Made by a program: the position numbers and the translations under genes. 10,631 nucleotides of DNA from an uncultured Armatimonadota bacterium. Its GTDB lineage: Bacteria; Armatimonadota; Armatimonadia; Armatimonadales; Armatimonadaceae. Location of the stretch: positions 1-10,631 of the forward strand of contig CAIYBQ010000390.1 of NCBI GenBank assembly GCA_903924445.1, given 5' to 3'. The notes beneath the pieces were generated by a model. It searched no databases and had not been told where the DNA came from. It was given only the letters and a program-made list of their open reading frames with translations. Below, piece after piece: positions 1-6,418 of this stretch. Numbering within the stretch: position 1 is the stretch's first letter; each line of letters opens with the position of its first letter.

Positions 1-1
1 A

Positions 2-889
2 CCAGCGTACAGAAGTGACATCGAGGCGATCTCGCAGCTTATCGTCACCGACATGGATGGCAAGCGTGCGGTTTCCGTCGCGGATGTGGCCGAAGTTCGT
101 ATAGCGAGTGGGCCGTCGATGATTCGTGACGAAGACGGGATGTTGACCGGCTATGTCTATGTCGACCTTGATGGCCGAGATCCGCAGTCCTTTGTGGATG
201 AAGGCAAGCGTGTGCTTGCAGCTGAGCTAAAGCTCCCGACAGGTGCGACAGTTTTGTGGTCTGGTCAATATGAAAACATGCAACGGGTTGCGCATAGGTT
301 GACGCTGGTTGTTCCAATCACTCTAGCCCTGATCTGTATCCTACTCTACATAAACCTCAAGTCCATTCAAAAGACCATGATCGTGTTGCTCGCTGTTCCA
401 TTTTCAGCGATTGGTGCCATCTGGCTTGTGTATGCCCTTGGCTTCAATATGAGCATCGCGGTTTGGGTTGGTCTGATTGCCCTTATGGGTGTGGATGCCG
501 AGACGGGTGTGTTTATGTTGCTCTACCTGGACCTTGCGTACAACAAGGCGAAGAAAGAGGGACGTCTGACAAGCCGGGATGCCTTACGTGAGGTGGTGGT
601 CGCGGGAGCTGCTCGGCGTGTTCGTCCGAAGTTTATGACGGTGATGACGATGTTTATGGGGCTTGTTCCTGTGCTTTGGTCAACAGGGGCCGGCTCGGAT
701 GTGATGCAGCGTATTGCTGCTCCAATGGTGGGTGGTATCTTCACGAGCTTTCTGCTTGAGCTGCTGGTTTATCCGGCAATCTATGAAGTGTGGAAGTGGA
801 AGAGTGAGGTTTCGTTAATGGTGCATGCTTCAACCGAAAATCAGGCATTTGCGACGCCTGTCCGCACCCAAATCATCCAAAAACCGTAA
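2..889 (+). CDS. Heavy-metal RND efflux pump, CusA/CzcA type, C-terminal part (5' end outside window)
   Basis: The reading frame is open to the left edge, so the gene begins upstream; the ATG at 53 is internal. About 295 residues are visible. They match the last third of an HME-RND inner-membrane pump, the proton-driven trimer that exports metal ions through a membrane-fusion protein and outer-membrane channel. Visible residues 1-95 are the end of the second periplasmic porter region (DVAEVRIASGP, GYVYVDLDGRD, WSGQYENM). Five membrane segments follow at about 100-118, 125-147, 149-175, 212-228 and 239-262, equivalent to TM8-TM12. The TM10 motif GVDAETGVFML (163-173) and the GSDVMQRIAAPM motif before TM12 are characteristic. 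From memory of E. coli CusA, the Met in 'EVM/DVM' (nt 704-706 here) corresponds to M1009, a residue of its methionine relay, which favours Cu(I)/Ag(I) over divalent metals. The three-Met periplasmic site and the TM4 proton-relay acid lie outside the window, so substrate is not settled. The tail after TM12 is short and polar. Confidence 0.93.
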   Translation, partial: PAYRSDIEAISQLIVTDMDGKRAVSVADVAEVRIASGPSMIRDEDGMLTGYVYVDLDGRDPQSFVDEGKRVLAAELKLPTGATVLWSGQYENMQRVAHRLTLVVPITLALICILLYINLKSIQKTMIVLLAVPFSAIGAIWLVYALGFNMSIAVWVGLIALMGVDAETGVFMLLYLDLAYNKAKKEGRLTSRDALREVVVAGAARRVRPKFMTVMTMFMGLVPVLWSTGAGSDVMQRIAAPMVGGIFTSFLLELLVYPAIYEVWKWKSEVSLMVHASTENQAFATPVRTQIIQKP

Positions 890-891
890 TA

Positions 892-910
892 AAGGGGTGA
901 TTTACTCCTT
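892..910 (+). other. Small hairpin just after the RND stop codon
   Basis: AAGGGGT (892-898) can pair with ACTCCTT (904-910) across the five-base loop GATTT, giving seven pairs including one G-T wobble. It starts two bases after the TAA of the pump gene. No T-run follows, so it is at best a weak terminator or an mRNA 3'-end structure. As an inverted repeat it could also be a protein site. Confidence 0.3.
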
Positions 911-920
911 ACCGTATAAA

Positions 921-933
921 TACTAGTTTAGTA
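921..933. promoter_or_regulatory. Inverted repeat TACTA-N3-TAGTA, possible operator
   Basis: TACTA (921-925) and TAGTA (929-933) are perfect inverted copies separated by GTT. The repeat ends 18 bases before the extended -10 element of the multicopper oxidase gene, so a bound repressor or activator would be well placed. TACTA/TAGTA half-sites recall operators of the BlaI/MecI/CopY winged-helix family, which includes copper-responsive members, but no such regulator gene is in the window and a five-base arm in AT-rich DNA could arise by chance. Confidence 0.3.
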
Positions 934-951
934 ATACATAAGTTAACAATC

Positions 952-960
952 TGGTATAAA
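952..960 (+). promoter_or_regulatory. Candidate extended -10 promoter for the multicopper oxidase gene
   Basis: TGGTATAAA at 952-960 fits an extended -10 element (TGn followed by TATAAA, near the TATAAT consensus). No good -35 hexamer lies 16-18 bases upstream, as is common for extended -10 promoters. Transcription would start near 967 and give an untranslated leader of about 185 bases. The nine-base word GTATAAATA occurs at 954-962 and also at 914-922, exactly 40 bases earlier, so a second -10-like box at 915-920 is an alternative. Confidence 0.4.
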
Positions 961-998
961 TAACATTCTTTCCTACCCGGCCTTTCGCATAGGCTAAC

Positions 999-1136
999 TG
1001 CGTCGGTTTTCGACGGCAATAGAGGTGCCCATCGGCATAGATATTGCACATCTGTTAACTATCTGCGGTGCACCTTTCCCAAAGGCATACAGCAGGCAAA
1101 GGCAGATGCGAAAACGCATCACGTATTCCCGGTACG
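999..1136 (+). promoter_or_regulatory. Stem-loop-rich 5' leader of the multicopper oxidase mRNA
   Basis: Several stems can be drawn by eye. (a) TGC-GTCG (999-1005) pairs with CGAC-G-GCA (1011-1018) over a GTTTT loop with one bulged G. (b) AGGTGC (1023-1028) pairs with GCACCT (1070-1075), enclosing GCA-TA-GATA (1035-1043) paired with TATC-TGC (1060-1066). (c) GATGCG (1105-1110) pairs perfectly with CGCATC (1115-1120) over AAAA. (d) CGTA (1122-1125) pairs with TACG (1133-1136) just before the purine-rich stretch that probably serves as ribosome-binding site. GGTGCACC at 1067-1074 is self-complementary and would compete with stem (b). The set suggests a cis-acting RNA element or an mRNA stabiliser. 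It does not match a riboswitch class I recognise, and no thermodynamic or covariation test was possible. Confidence 0.35.
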
Positions 1137-1152
1137 AAAGAGAATTCCATAT

Positions 1153-4100
1153 ATGGTTACCAAGCGTCAGAACTGGTTACTCAGATTCGGTGTGCTGGCT
1201 ATTGTCAATCCCTCCCTCATCATGCTGTCCCTGGCAGCTGGTGGACCTGTGAAGGAATCGACAGTCACATCACCAAAGTCTACAAAAACCGCAACACGCT
1301 CCGTTAGCAAAAAAGCACGGACAGCATCTAAGGTGACAGGCAAGTCAGCACAGCTATCCACAAAGGTGGATATAAAGGCTGTTACCCGTAAGCCTGAAGG
1401 TCAGGAACGCAAAGTCCTCGGCCGTGTATCTGTAGAGCAGCGCAAAGCAGCTGCGGCCGCAATGCGCACCGCTCGTGCGGAACGGCGCGGACCGGCACAG
1501 ATTGGCGCCCCAGGGCCAGGTGGTCAACCTGACTACTTTGGTACAACACCAAACTATGCAAACAGCCCACTGCCACAATTCGATGCTCAAGGTAACCACA
1601 TTGCAGGCACCGGAATCCGCAAGTTTGTAGATACACTCCCTGGCCTTGGCCCAAACCATGCCAACAACCTTGGTAAGTACATCTCTGTTGCGCAGCCAAT
1701 CCCAAATGCTGCCTACCCAAATGATGACTACTACGAGATCGGTGTCGAGGACTTCCAACATCAATGGAATACCGACCTGCCTCCTACATCCCAGGTTCGT
1801 GGCTACCGTGACCTGAACCCACTCTCCGATGGGCAGCCACACTACCTTGGCCCATTCATTTTCGCAGAGGCAGACAAGCCTGTGCGAATGAAGTTCGTTA
1901 ACAACCTCGGCGTTGGCACTGCAGGCAACCTCTTCCTCCCCGTTGACAAGACGTTGATGGGAGCTGGTGATGGCCCACTGCAAACCAGTGTTGATGGAAA
2001 TGGAAACCCTGTCTATGCACAGTACACAGAAAACCGTGCCCTCATTCACCTCCATGGTGGCAAGACTCCCTGGATCTCCGATGGAACCCCACACCAGTGG
2101 ATTGTGCCAGCGGGTGAATCTACGCCGTACAAGCGCGGTGTGAGTGCACGCAATGTACCTGATATGACCGATCCAGGTGATGGTGCGATGACGTACTACT
2201 TCACCAACCAGCAGAACGCCCGGCAGATGTTCTACCATGACCACACATCTGGTATGACCCGCCTGAACTTCTATGCAGGTGAGGCATCCGGGTACTTCAT
2301 CACGGATCAGTACGAGAAGGACCTCATTGATGGAACCAACCTCTCGGGCATCAACCCGGGTCTGAAGCAGGTTCTACCAACATCAAATGATGAACACCGT
2401 TACGGTATCCCACTCGTAATTGCGGACAAAACATTCGTTCCTGATGCTGCACAGCTGGCTGCAACGGACCCAACATGGAACTGGGGACCAATGGGTAACC
2501 TCTGGTACCCACACGTCTACATGCCAAACCAAAACCCGTATGACATCTCTGGTGCAAACGGAATGGGGCGCTACGACTGGGGACAGTGGTTCTGGCCATC
2601 CTTCCCAAGCAAGTTTGGAGCCGTTCCAAACCCGTACTACGGAGCTCCAGGCGAGCCTCCAATGATGCCTGGTGTACCTCACCCAAGTGCGGTTCCAGAG
2701 GCATTCATGGATGTCATGACGGTCAACGGTACGGCATTCCCGACGATGCCTGTTGAGCGTAAGGCGTATCGCTTCCGCATCTTGAATGCATCCACAGAGC
2801 GTTATGTCAACCTTCAGCTGTACTACATCGACCCTGCGCATCCAACGGAAATCAAAATGCTTCCAGCGGATCCACATGGTCCTAACGATGCATTGCCATT
2901 GTCCACACCAGGCATGACTGGATTTGGCGTTGGTTTCACCAACCCATTGATGAACAACGATGGAACGATTGGCGGTAACGGAACAGGTCTTCCTCCTGGA
3001 ACCTGGCCTGATACATGGCCAACGGATGCTCGTGATGGCGATGTTCCTGACCCAACAGCGGCTGGTCCAGCGTGGGTACAGATTGGAAATGAATCTGGCT
3101 TCCTGCCGAAGCCCGTTATCATTCCAAGTGCACCATTTGCCTACGAATACATGCGACGAACCATCGTCGTGCTTAACAACTCAACCCACTCCCTGTGGAT
3201 TGGTCCTGCTGAGCGCGCTGATGTCCTCGTTGACTTTTCACAGGTGCCTGCCGGCAGCAAGATTATCATGTACAACGATGCCGCTGCGCCACTACCAGGC
3301 TTTGATGCACGGTTGGACTACTACACCGGCAATCCTGATCAGCAGGATACGGGCGGTGCTCCAAGCACAGTGGAAGGCTTTGCGCCAAACACACGTACAA
3401 TCATGCGCTTTGATGTCGGCACTGCACCTGCAGCTGCTCCATTAAATGTCAATGACATTACGCCACTGATTCAGGCAGCACACACGGCCAGCCAGCCAGC
3501 GCCAATCGTTCCACAGTCATCCTACAACGATGCCCGTGGTCAGAACTATCCGGATACGTATAGCTCAATCAATGCGACATCGCTGACATTCACCCCATTG
3601 GATGAAAAGACCGGAGCCCCAACGGGTCCTGCGGTCACCACAAAGATGGAGCCAAAGGCAATCCAGGAGCTCTTTGAGCTGCAGTACGGCCGTATGAATG
3701 CAACGCTTGGTGTTGAAATGCCATTCACCACCTATGCAACGCAGGTCACTGTCCCTCTGGGATACTTTGACCCGACAACCGAAAACATGTCAGATAACAA
3801 GGTTCAGATCTGGAAGGTGACGCATAACGGTGTGGACTCCCACATCATGCACTTCCACCTGTTTGATGTTCAGATTGTGAATCGTGTTGGCTGGGATGGT
3901 GCGGTTACTTGGCCAGAAGCCAATGAGCTTGGTTGGAAAGAATCGCTGAAGATGCACCCGCTGCAGGACTGTATTATCGCAATGCGTCCAAAGCACATGT
4001 TCCTTCCGTTTGCTGTTCCAGATAACATCCGACCACTTGACCCAACCAAGGCTGTCGGTGCACAGATTGAAGTTCAGGACCTCTCTGGTGCTGGCCCGAT

Positions 4101-6276
4101 AACCATCACCAATGCCAATACCAACTTTATGTGGGATTACGCATGGCACTGTCACCTCCTCGGTCACGAAGAGAACGACATGATGCGACCGGTCAGTGTT
4201 GCTGTTTCCAAGACAGCTCCAGTGGCACCAACAGGCGCATCGGCAACCGTAGTTAGCAGCGGTATTCAGGTTTCCTGGTCGGATTCGTCTTCGGTGAACT
4301 GGAACTACCGTGTTGAGCGCAATGCTGGAGCACGTGTTTCCGGTGGTGGCCTCCTGTGGTCTGTTGTTGCAACAGTTCCAAAGGGTACGACTACCTGGAT
4401 CGATAAGGACAACACAATCGGTGGCACGATTCAGTATCGGATCTCTGCAATCAATGGTGGTGGCGAGTCTGCAAAGGCAACCTGTTCAACAAGTGTTACG
4501 AGTAGCGTCCGTTTGGCAAACCTGACGGCGTATGCAAGTCCACTGTCGAGCAGCGCTCCAACCGTTCAGCTTTACTGGACAAATAACAATCCATCAGCGA
4601 CCGGTATTGTTGTTGAGAGAGCTACAAACCGTACCTTTACGGCAAATGTCGTAGATGTAACAGCCAGCGGATTGTCCAGTGACATGGTGGATTCCACCGT
4701 GGCAGCAAAGACCACGTATTATTACAGGGTCAAGTCAGCCGATTCGAATACCTGGGTGGGCCCAGTTGTTGTAACCACGGAAGGTCAGCTTCCAGCTGTT
4801 ATTAGTGGAGTTACCGCAACGCCTGCCGCATCAACATCAGCTGCACCGAGTATCAACCTTAGCTGGAGTTTGGGATCCATCCCATATCCATTGACTGGCT
4901 TGATGCTGCAGAGGGCAACGGATGCTAACTTCACCGCAAATCTGACTACCATCAGCCTTGCTACGAATGCAACATCCTTTGTAGATACTCCACTTGCAAT
5001 CCAGACAACATATTACTATCGTCTGGCAGCAAGCAACCAGTATGGCATGGCAAATTACTCTGCTACAGCAAGTGCTACGACAGGTGTACAGGTGCCAGGC
5101 GCACCAAGTGGTTTGGCTGCAGCCCCAGCAGTTGCTGGAACCGGTACCACGTCAAGCATCTCCTTAAGCTGGGTTGACAATGCATCGAATGAGACGAGCT
5201 TTGAAATACAGCGTGCAACAAACAGCCAGTTCACAACAGGACTGACTACGTTGTCTGCTGCAGCCAATGCTGTTACATTCAATAACACTGCACTGCCACT
5301 CAATGCAACGTACTACTACCGAGTTCGTGCATTAGCAGCCGGTGGAGCGCAGTCAGCATGGTCAAATGTTGCTGGACCAGTAACTACTCCGCAGAGAGTC
5401 GGGATTGCTCCAACAGGAGTTCGACTAGCAACTGCGGCTGCGGGAAGCAATCCAATGACCGTTACGGTTCGTTGGACTAACCCAACGCAGGCAGCTGGTA
5501 TCAACCCGACAGGTATCACGATTCAGCGTGCCACCGATGCAGCATTCACTGCAAATGTCACATCGTTTGCTGCAGCATCTGCCACGGCAACCAGCTATGT
5601 TGACACCACAGTGAGCGGCTCAACCCGCTACTACTACCGCCTTGCTACAGTGAATATTGCAGGAACGGGCCCATGGTCCACTGCTGCCAACATCACTACA
5701 CCGGTCGCGGTAGCTGGAGCTCCAGTTGCATCTGCAGTCAATGTTCCAATCAGCACGAATGCTCCTAGCATCACGGTTAACTGGACAGCGACACCACCGG
5801 CTGGAGTCACAGGGTTTGTCATTCAAAGGGCACGTAACGCGCAGTTCACGACCAATATGGTCCAGACAAGCGTTAGCGGTGCAGCCTTGCGGACGTTTAC
5901 CGACACGGGTCTCGGAGCCAACACGGCATACTTCTATCGTGTGGCAATGGTCAGCCCGCTAGGTAACTCGGCTTGGTCAAATACGGTGACGATTACATCT
6001 GTTGGACAGCTCCCTGGTCAGGTAACAGGACTAGCTCTCAACGGAACGGTGACCACCACATCGGCACCAATCCGCTGGACTGCTGTAACCGGTGCAACCG
6101 GCTATAACATCCAGTTCACAAATGGAGCAACGGTCCTCGCCAGCACAGCAACGGGAACAACGGCAACGCGTACCGGACTCACACGGGGTAGAAGCTACAC
6201 CGTCCAGGTCCGTGCGACGAATGCAAGCGGTACCGGTGCGTGGAGTGCACCAATCACGGTTACCACTGCTCCGTAA
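1153..6276 (+). CDS. Giant secreted multicopper oxidase with seven C-terminal FnIII domains
   Basis: This 1707-residue protein couples one-electron oxidation of a substrate (metal ion or phenolic) to four-electron reduction of O2. A Sec signal peptide (basic start, hydrophobic core 9-29, cleavage near A29) is followed by a Lys/Arg/Ser/Thr-rich linker (about 34-112) and the oxidase core (about 120-1020). All four copper motifs are intact: HLHG 299-302, HDH 362-364, HIMHFH 897-902 and HCHLLGHEENDM 999-1010. They supply the type 1 Cys1000 and the trinuclear centre, with Met1010 as likely axial ligand, as in CotA. The last motif closely resembles CotA and related laccase/bilirubin-oxidase or Mn-oxidase-type enzymes. 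Seven FnIII domains fill 1022-1707. CotA-type enzymes are about 500 residues; this core is about twice that, with long inserts such as a Gly/Pro/Asp-rich stretch near 600-640. The start is supported by the signal peptide; the ribosome site is weak (GAAAGAGA, 1136-1143). It lies 263 bases after a metal pump. The substrate is unknown; Cu(I), Mn(II), Fe(II) or organics are possible. Confidence 0.95.
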   Translation: MVTKRQNWLLRFGVLAIVNPSLIMLSLAAGGPVKESTVTSPKSTKTATRSVSKKARTASKVTGKSAQLSTKVDIKAVTRKPEGQERKVLGRVSVEQRKAAAAAMRTARAERRGPAQIGAPGPGGQPDYFGTTPNYANSPLPQFDAQGNHIAGTGIRKFVDTLPGLGPNHANNLGKYISVAQPIPNAAYPNDDYYEIGVEDFQHQWNTDLPPTSQVRGYRDLNPLSDGQPHYLGPFIFAEADKPVRMKFVNNLGVGTAGNLFLPVDKTLMGAGDGPLQTSVDGNGNPVYAQYTENRALIHLHGGKTPWISDGTPHQWIVPAGESTPYKRGVSARNVPDMTDPGDGAMTYYFTNQQNARQMFYHDHTSGMTRLNFYAGEASGYFITDQYEKDLIDGTNLSGINPGLKQVLPTSNDEHRYGIPLVIADKTFVPDAAQLAATDPTWNWGPMGNLWYPHVYMPNQNPYDISGANGMGRYDWGQWFWPSFPSKFGAVPNPYYGAPGEPPMMPGVPHPSAVPEAFMDVMTVNGTAFPTMPVERKAYRFRILNASTERYVNLQLYYIDPAHPTEIKMLPADPHGPNDALPLSTPGMTGFGVGFTNPLMNNDGTIGGNGTGLPPGTWPDTWPTDARDGDVPDPTAAGPAWVQIGNESGFLPKPVIIPSAPFAYEYMRRTIVVLNNSTHSLWIGPAERADVLVDFSQVPAGSKIIMYNDAAAPLPGFDARLDYYTGNPDQQDTGGAPSTVEGFAPNTRTIMRFDVGTAPAAAPLNVNDITPLIQAAHTASQPAPIVPQSSYNDARGQNYPDTYSSINATSLTFTPLDEKTGAPTGPAVTTKMEPKAIQELFELQYGRMNATLGVEMPFTTYATQVTVPLGYFDPTTENMSDNKVQIWKVTHNGVDSHIMHFHLFDVQIVNRVGWDGAVTWPEANELGWKESLKMHPLQDCIIAMRPKHMFLPFAVPDNIRPLDPTKAVGAQIEVQDLSGAGPITITNANTNFMWDYAWHCHLLGHEENDMMRPVSVAVSKTAPVAPTGASATVVSSGIQVSWSDSSSVNWNYRVERNAGARVSGGGLLWSVVATVPKGTTTWIDKDNTIGGTIQYRISAINGGGESAKATCSTSVTSSVRLANLTAYASPLSSSAPTVQLYWTNNNPSATGIVVERATNRTFTANVVDVTASGLSSDMVDSTVAAKTTYYYRVKSADSNTWVGPVVVTTEGQLPAVISGVTATPAASTSAAPSINLSWSLGSIPYPLTGLMLQRATDANFTANLTTISLATNATSFVDTPLAIQTTYYYRLAASNQYGMANYSATASATTGVQVPGAPSGLAAAPAVAGTGTTSSISLSWVDNASNETSFEIQRATNSQFTTGLTTLSAAANAVTFNNTALPLNATYYYRVRALAAGGAQSAWSNVAGPVTTPQRVGIAPTGVRLATAAAGSNPMTVTVRWTNPTQAAGINPTGITIQRATDAAFTANVTSFAAASATATSYVDTTVSGSTRYYYRLATVNIAGTGPWSTAANITTPVAVAGAPVASAVNVPISTNAPSITVNWTATPPAGVTGFVIQRARNAQFTTNMVQTSVSGAALRTFTDTGLGANTAYFYRVAMVSPLGNSAWSNTVTITSVGQLPGQVTGLALNGTVTTTSAPIRWTAVTGATGYNIQFTNGATVLASTATGTTATRTGLTRGRSYTVQVRATNASGTGAWSAPITVTTAP
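4216..6273 (+). repeat. Tandem array of seven FnIII-like domains inside the oxidase gene
   Basis: Approximate protein boundaries are 1022-1117, 1118-1212, 1213-1313, 1314-1415, 1416-1519, 1520-1619 and 1620-1707, or 88-104 residues each. Domains 2-6 share a distinctive unit: an (E/Q)RA(T/R)(N/D)xxFT core strand, a later (T/A/R)xY(Y/F)YR strand, and usually a closing W-S/V element before the 'TT' linker. Examples are QRATDANFTANLTTI, QRATNSQFTTGLTTL and QRATDAAFTANVTSF. Domains 1 and 7 are more divergent. The copies differ widely at DNA level, so the duplications are not recent. FnIII arrays in bacterial enzymes usually serve as spacers or as polysaccharide- or surface-binding modules. Confidence 0.85.
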
Positions 6277-6301
6277 GGAGATTTGGACAAACCGTACCAA
6301 T

Positions 6302-6334
6302 CAACAGCCTGGGTTGCATACACCCAGGCTGTTG
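6302..6334 (+). terminator. Perfect 13-bp hairpin after the oxidase gene, probable terminator
   Basis: CAACAGCCTGGGT (6302-6314) is exactly complementary to ACCCAGGCTGTTG (6322-6334) with a seven-base loop. It begins 25 bases after the TAA at 6274-6276 and is the strongest hairpin seen in the window. The following bases (TCAATTACC) are not a clean U-tract, so it may end transcription less efficiently than a classical intrinsic terminator, or act mainly to protect the mRNA 3' end. It separates the oxidase unit from the NHL/M28 unit. Confidence 0.7.
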
Positions 6335-6370
6335 TCAATTACCGGAACATCCTATGATTAGGACACAGTC

Positions 6371-6376
6371 TATAAT
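6371..6376 (+). promoter_or_regulatory. Candidate -10 box (TATAAT) for the NHL/M28 unit
   Basis: A perfect TATAAT lies 42 bases before the start codon at 6419, downstream of the terminator-like hairpin. No clear -35 hexamer is found 16-18 bases upstream; TTGTCA at 6332-6337 is too far (33 bases). A start of transcription near 6383 would leave a short leader of about 35 bases that includes the GAGG ribosome site at 6407-6410. Confidence 0.4.
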
Positions 6377-6418
6377 CATCAATCGTCGCAGAACGTTTTG
6401 TAAACCGAGGTCCTTCGA

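Noticed and set aside
1021..1030. AGAGGTGCC resembles the AGAGGUGC start of lysine riboswitches
   Set aside because: The rest of the conserved lysine-riboswitch core and its five-helix junction are not found downstream, and the following gene has no link to lysine.
985..1040. GGCTAAC-hairpin-AGAGGTGCC recalls a c-di-GMP-I (GEMM) riboswitch
   Set aside because: The GGGACGCAAAGCC segment and GNRA loop are absent, so the similarity is only partial.
1153..1245. Tat export of the oxidase, common for multicopper oxidases
   Set aside because: No twin-arginine pair precedes the hydrophobic core; only KRQNWLLRF is present, so Sec export is more likely.
1025..1307. Two short + strand frames (1025-1252 and 1068-1307) across the leader and the start of the oxidase gene
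   Set aside because: They start with GTG without a good ribosome site, overlap the well-supported oxidase start and show no recognisable protein features.
1354..2244. 296-codon open frame on the minus strand
   Set aside because: It lies wholly inside the oxidase core, where biased codon use leaves the opposite strand open; its translation is Trp/Cys/Val-rich and matches no family I know.
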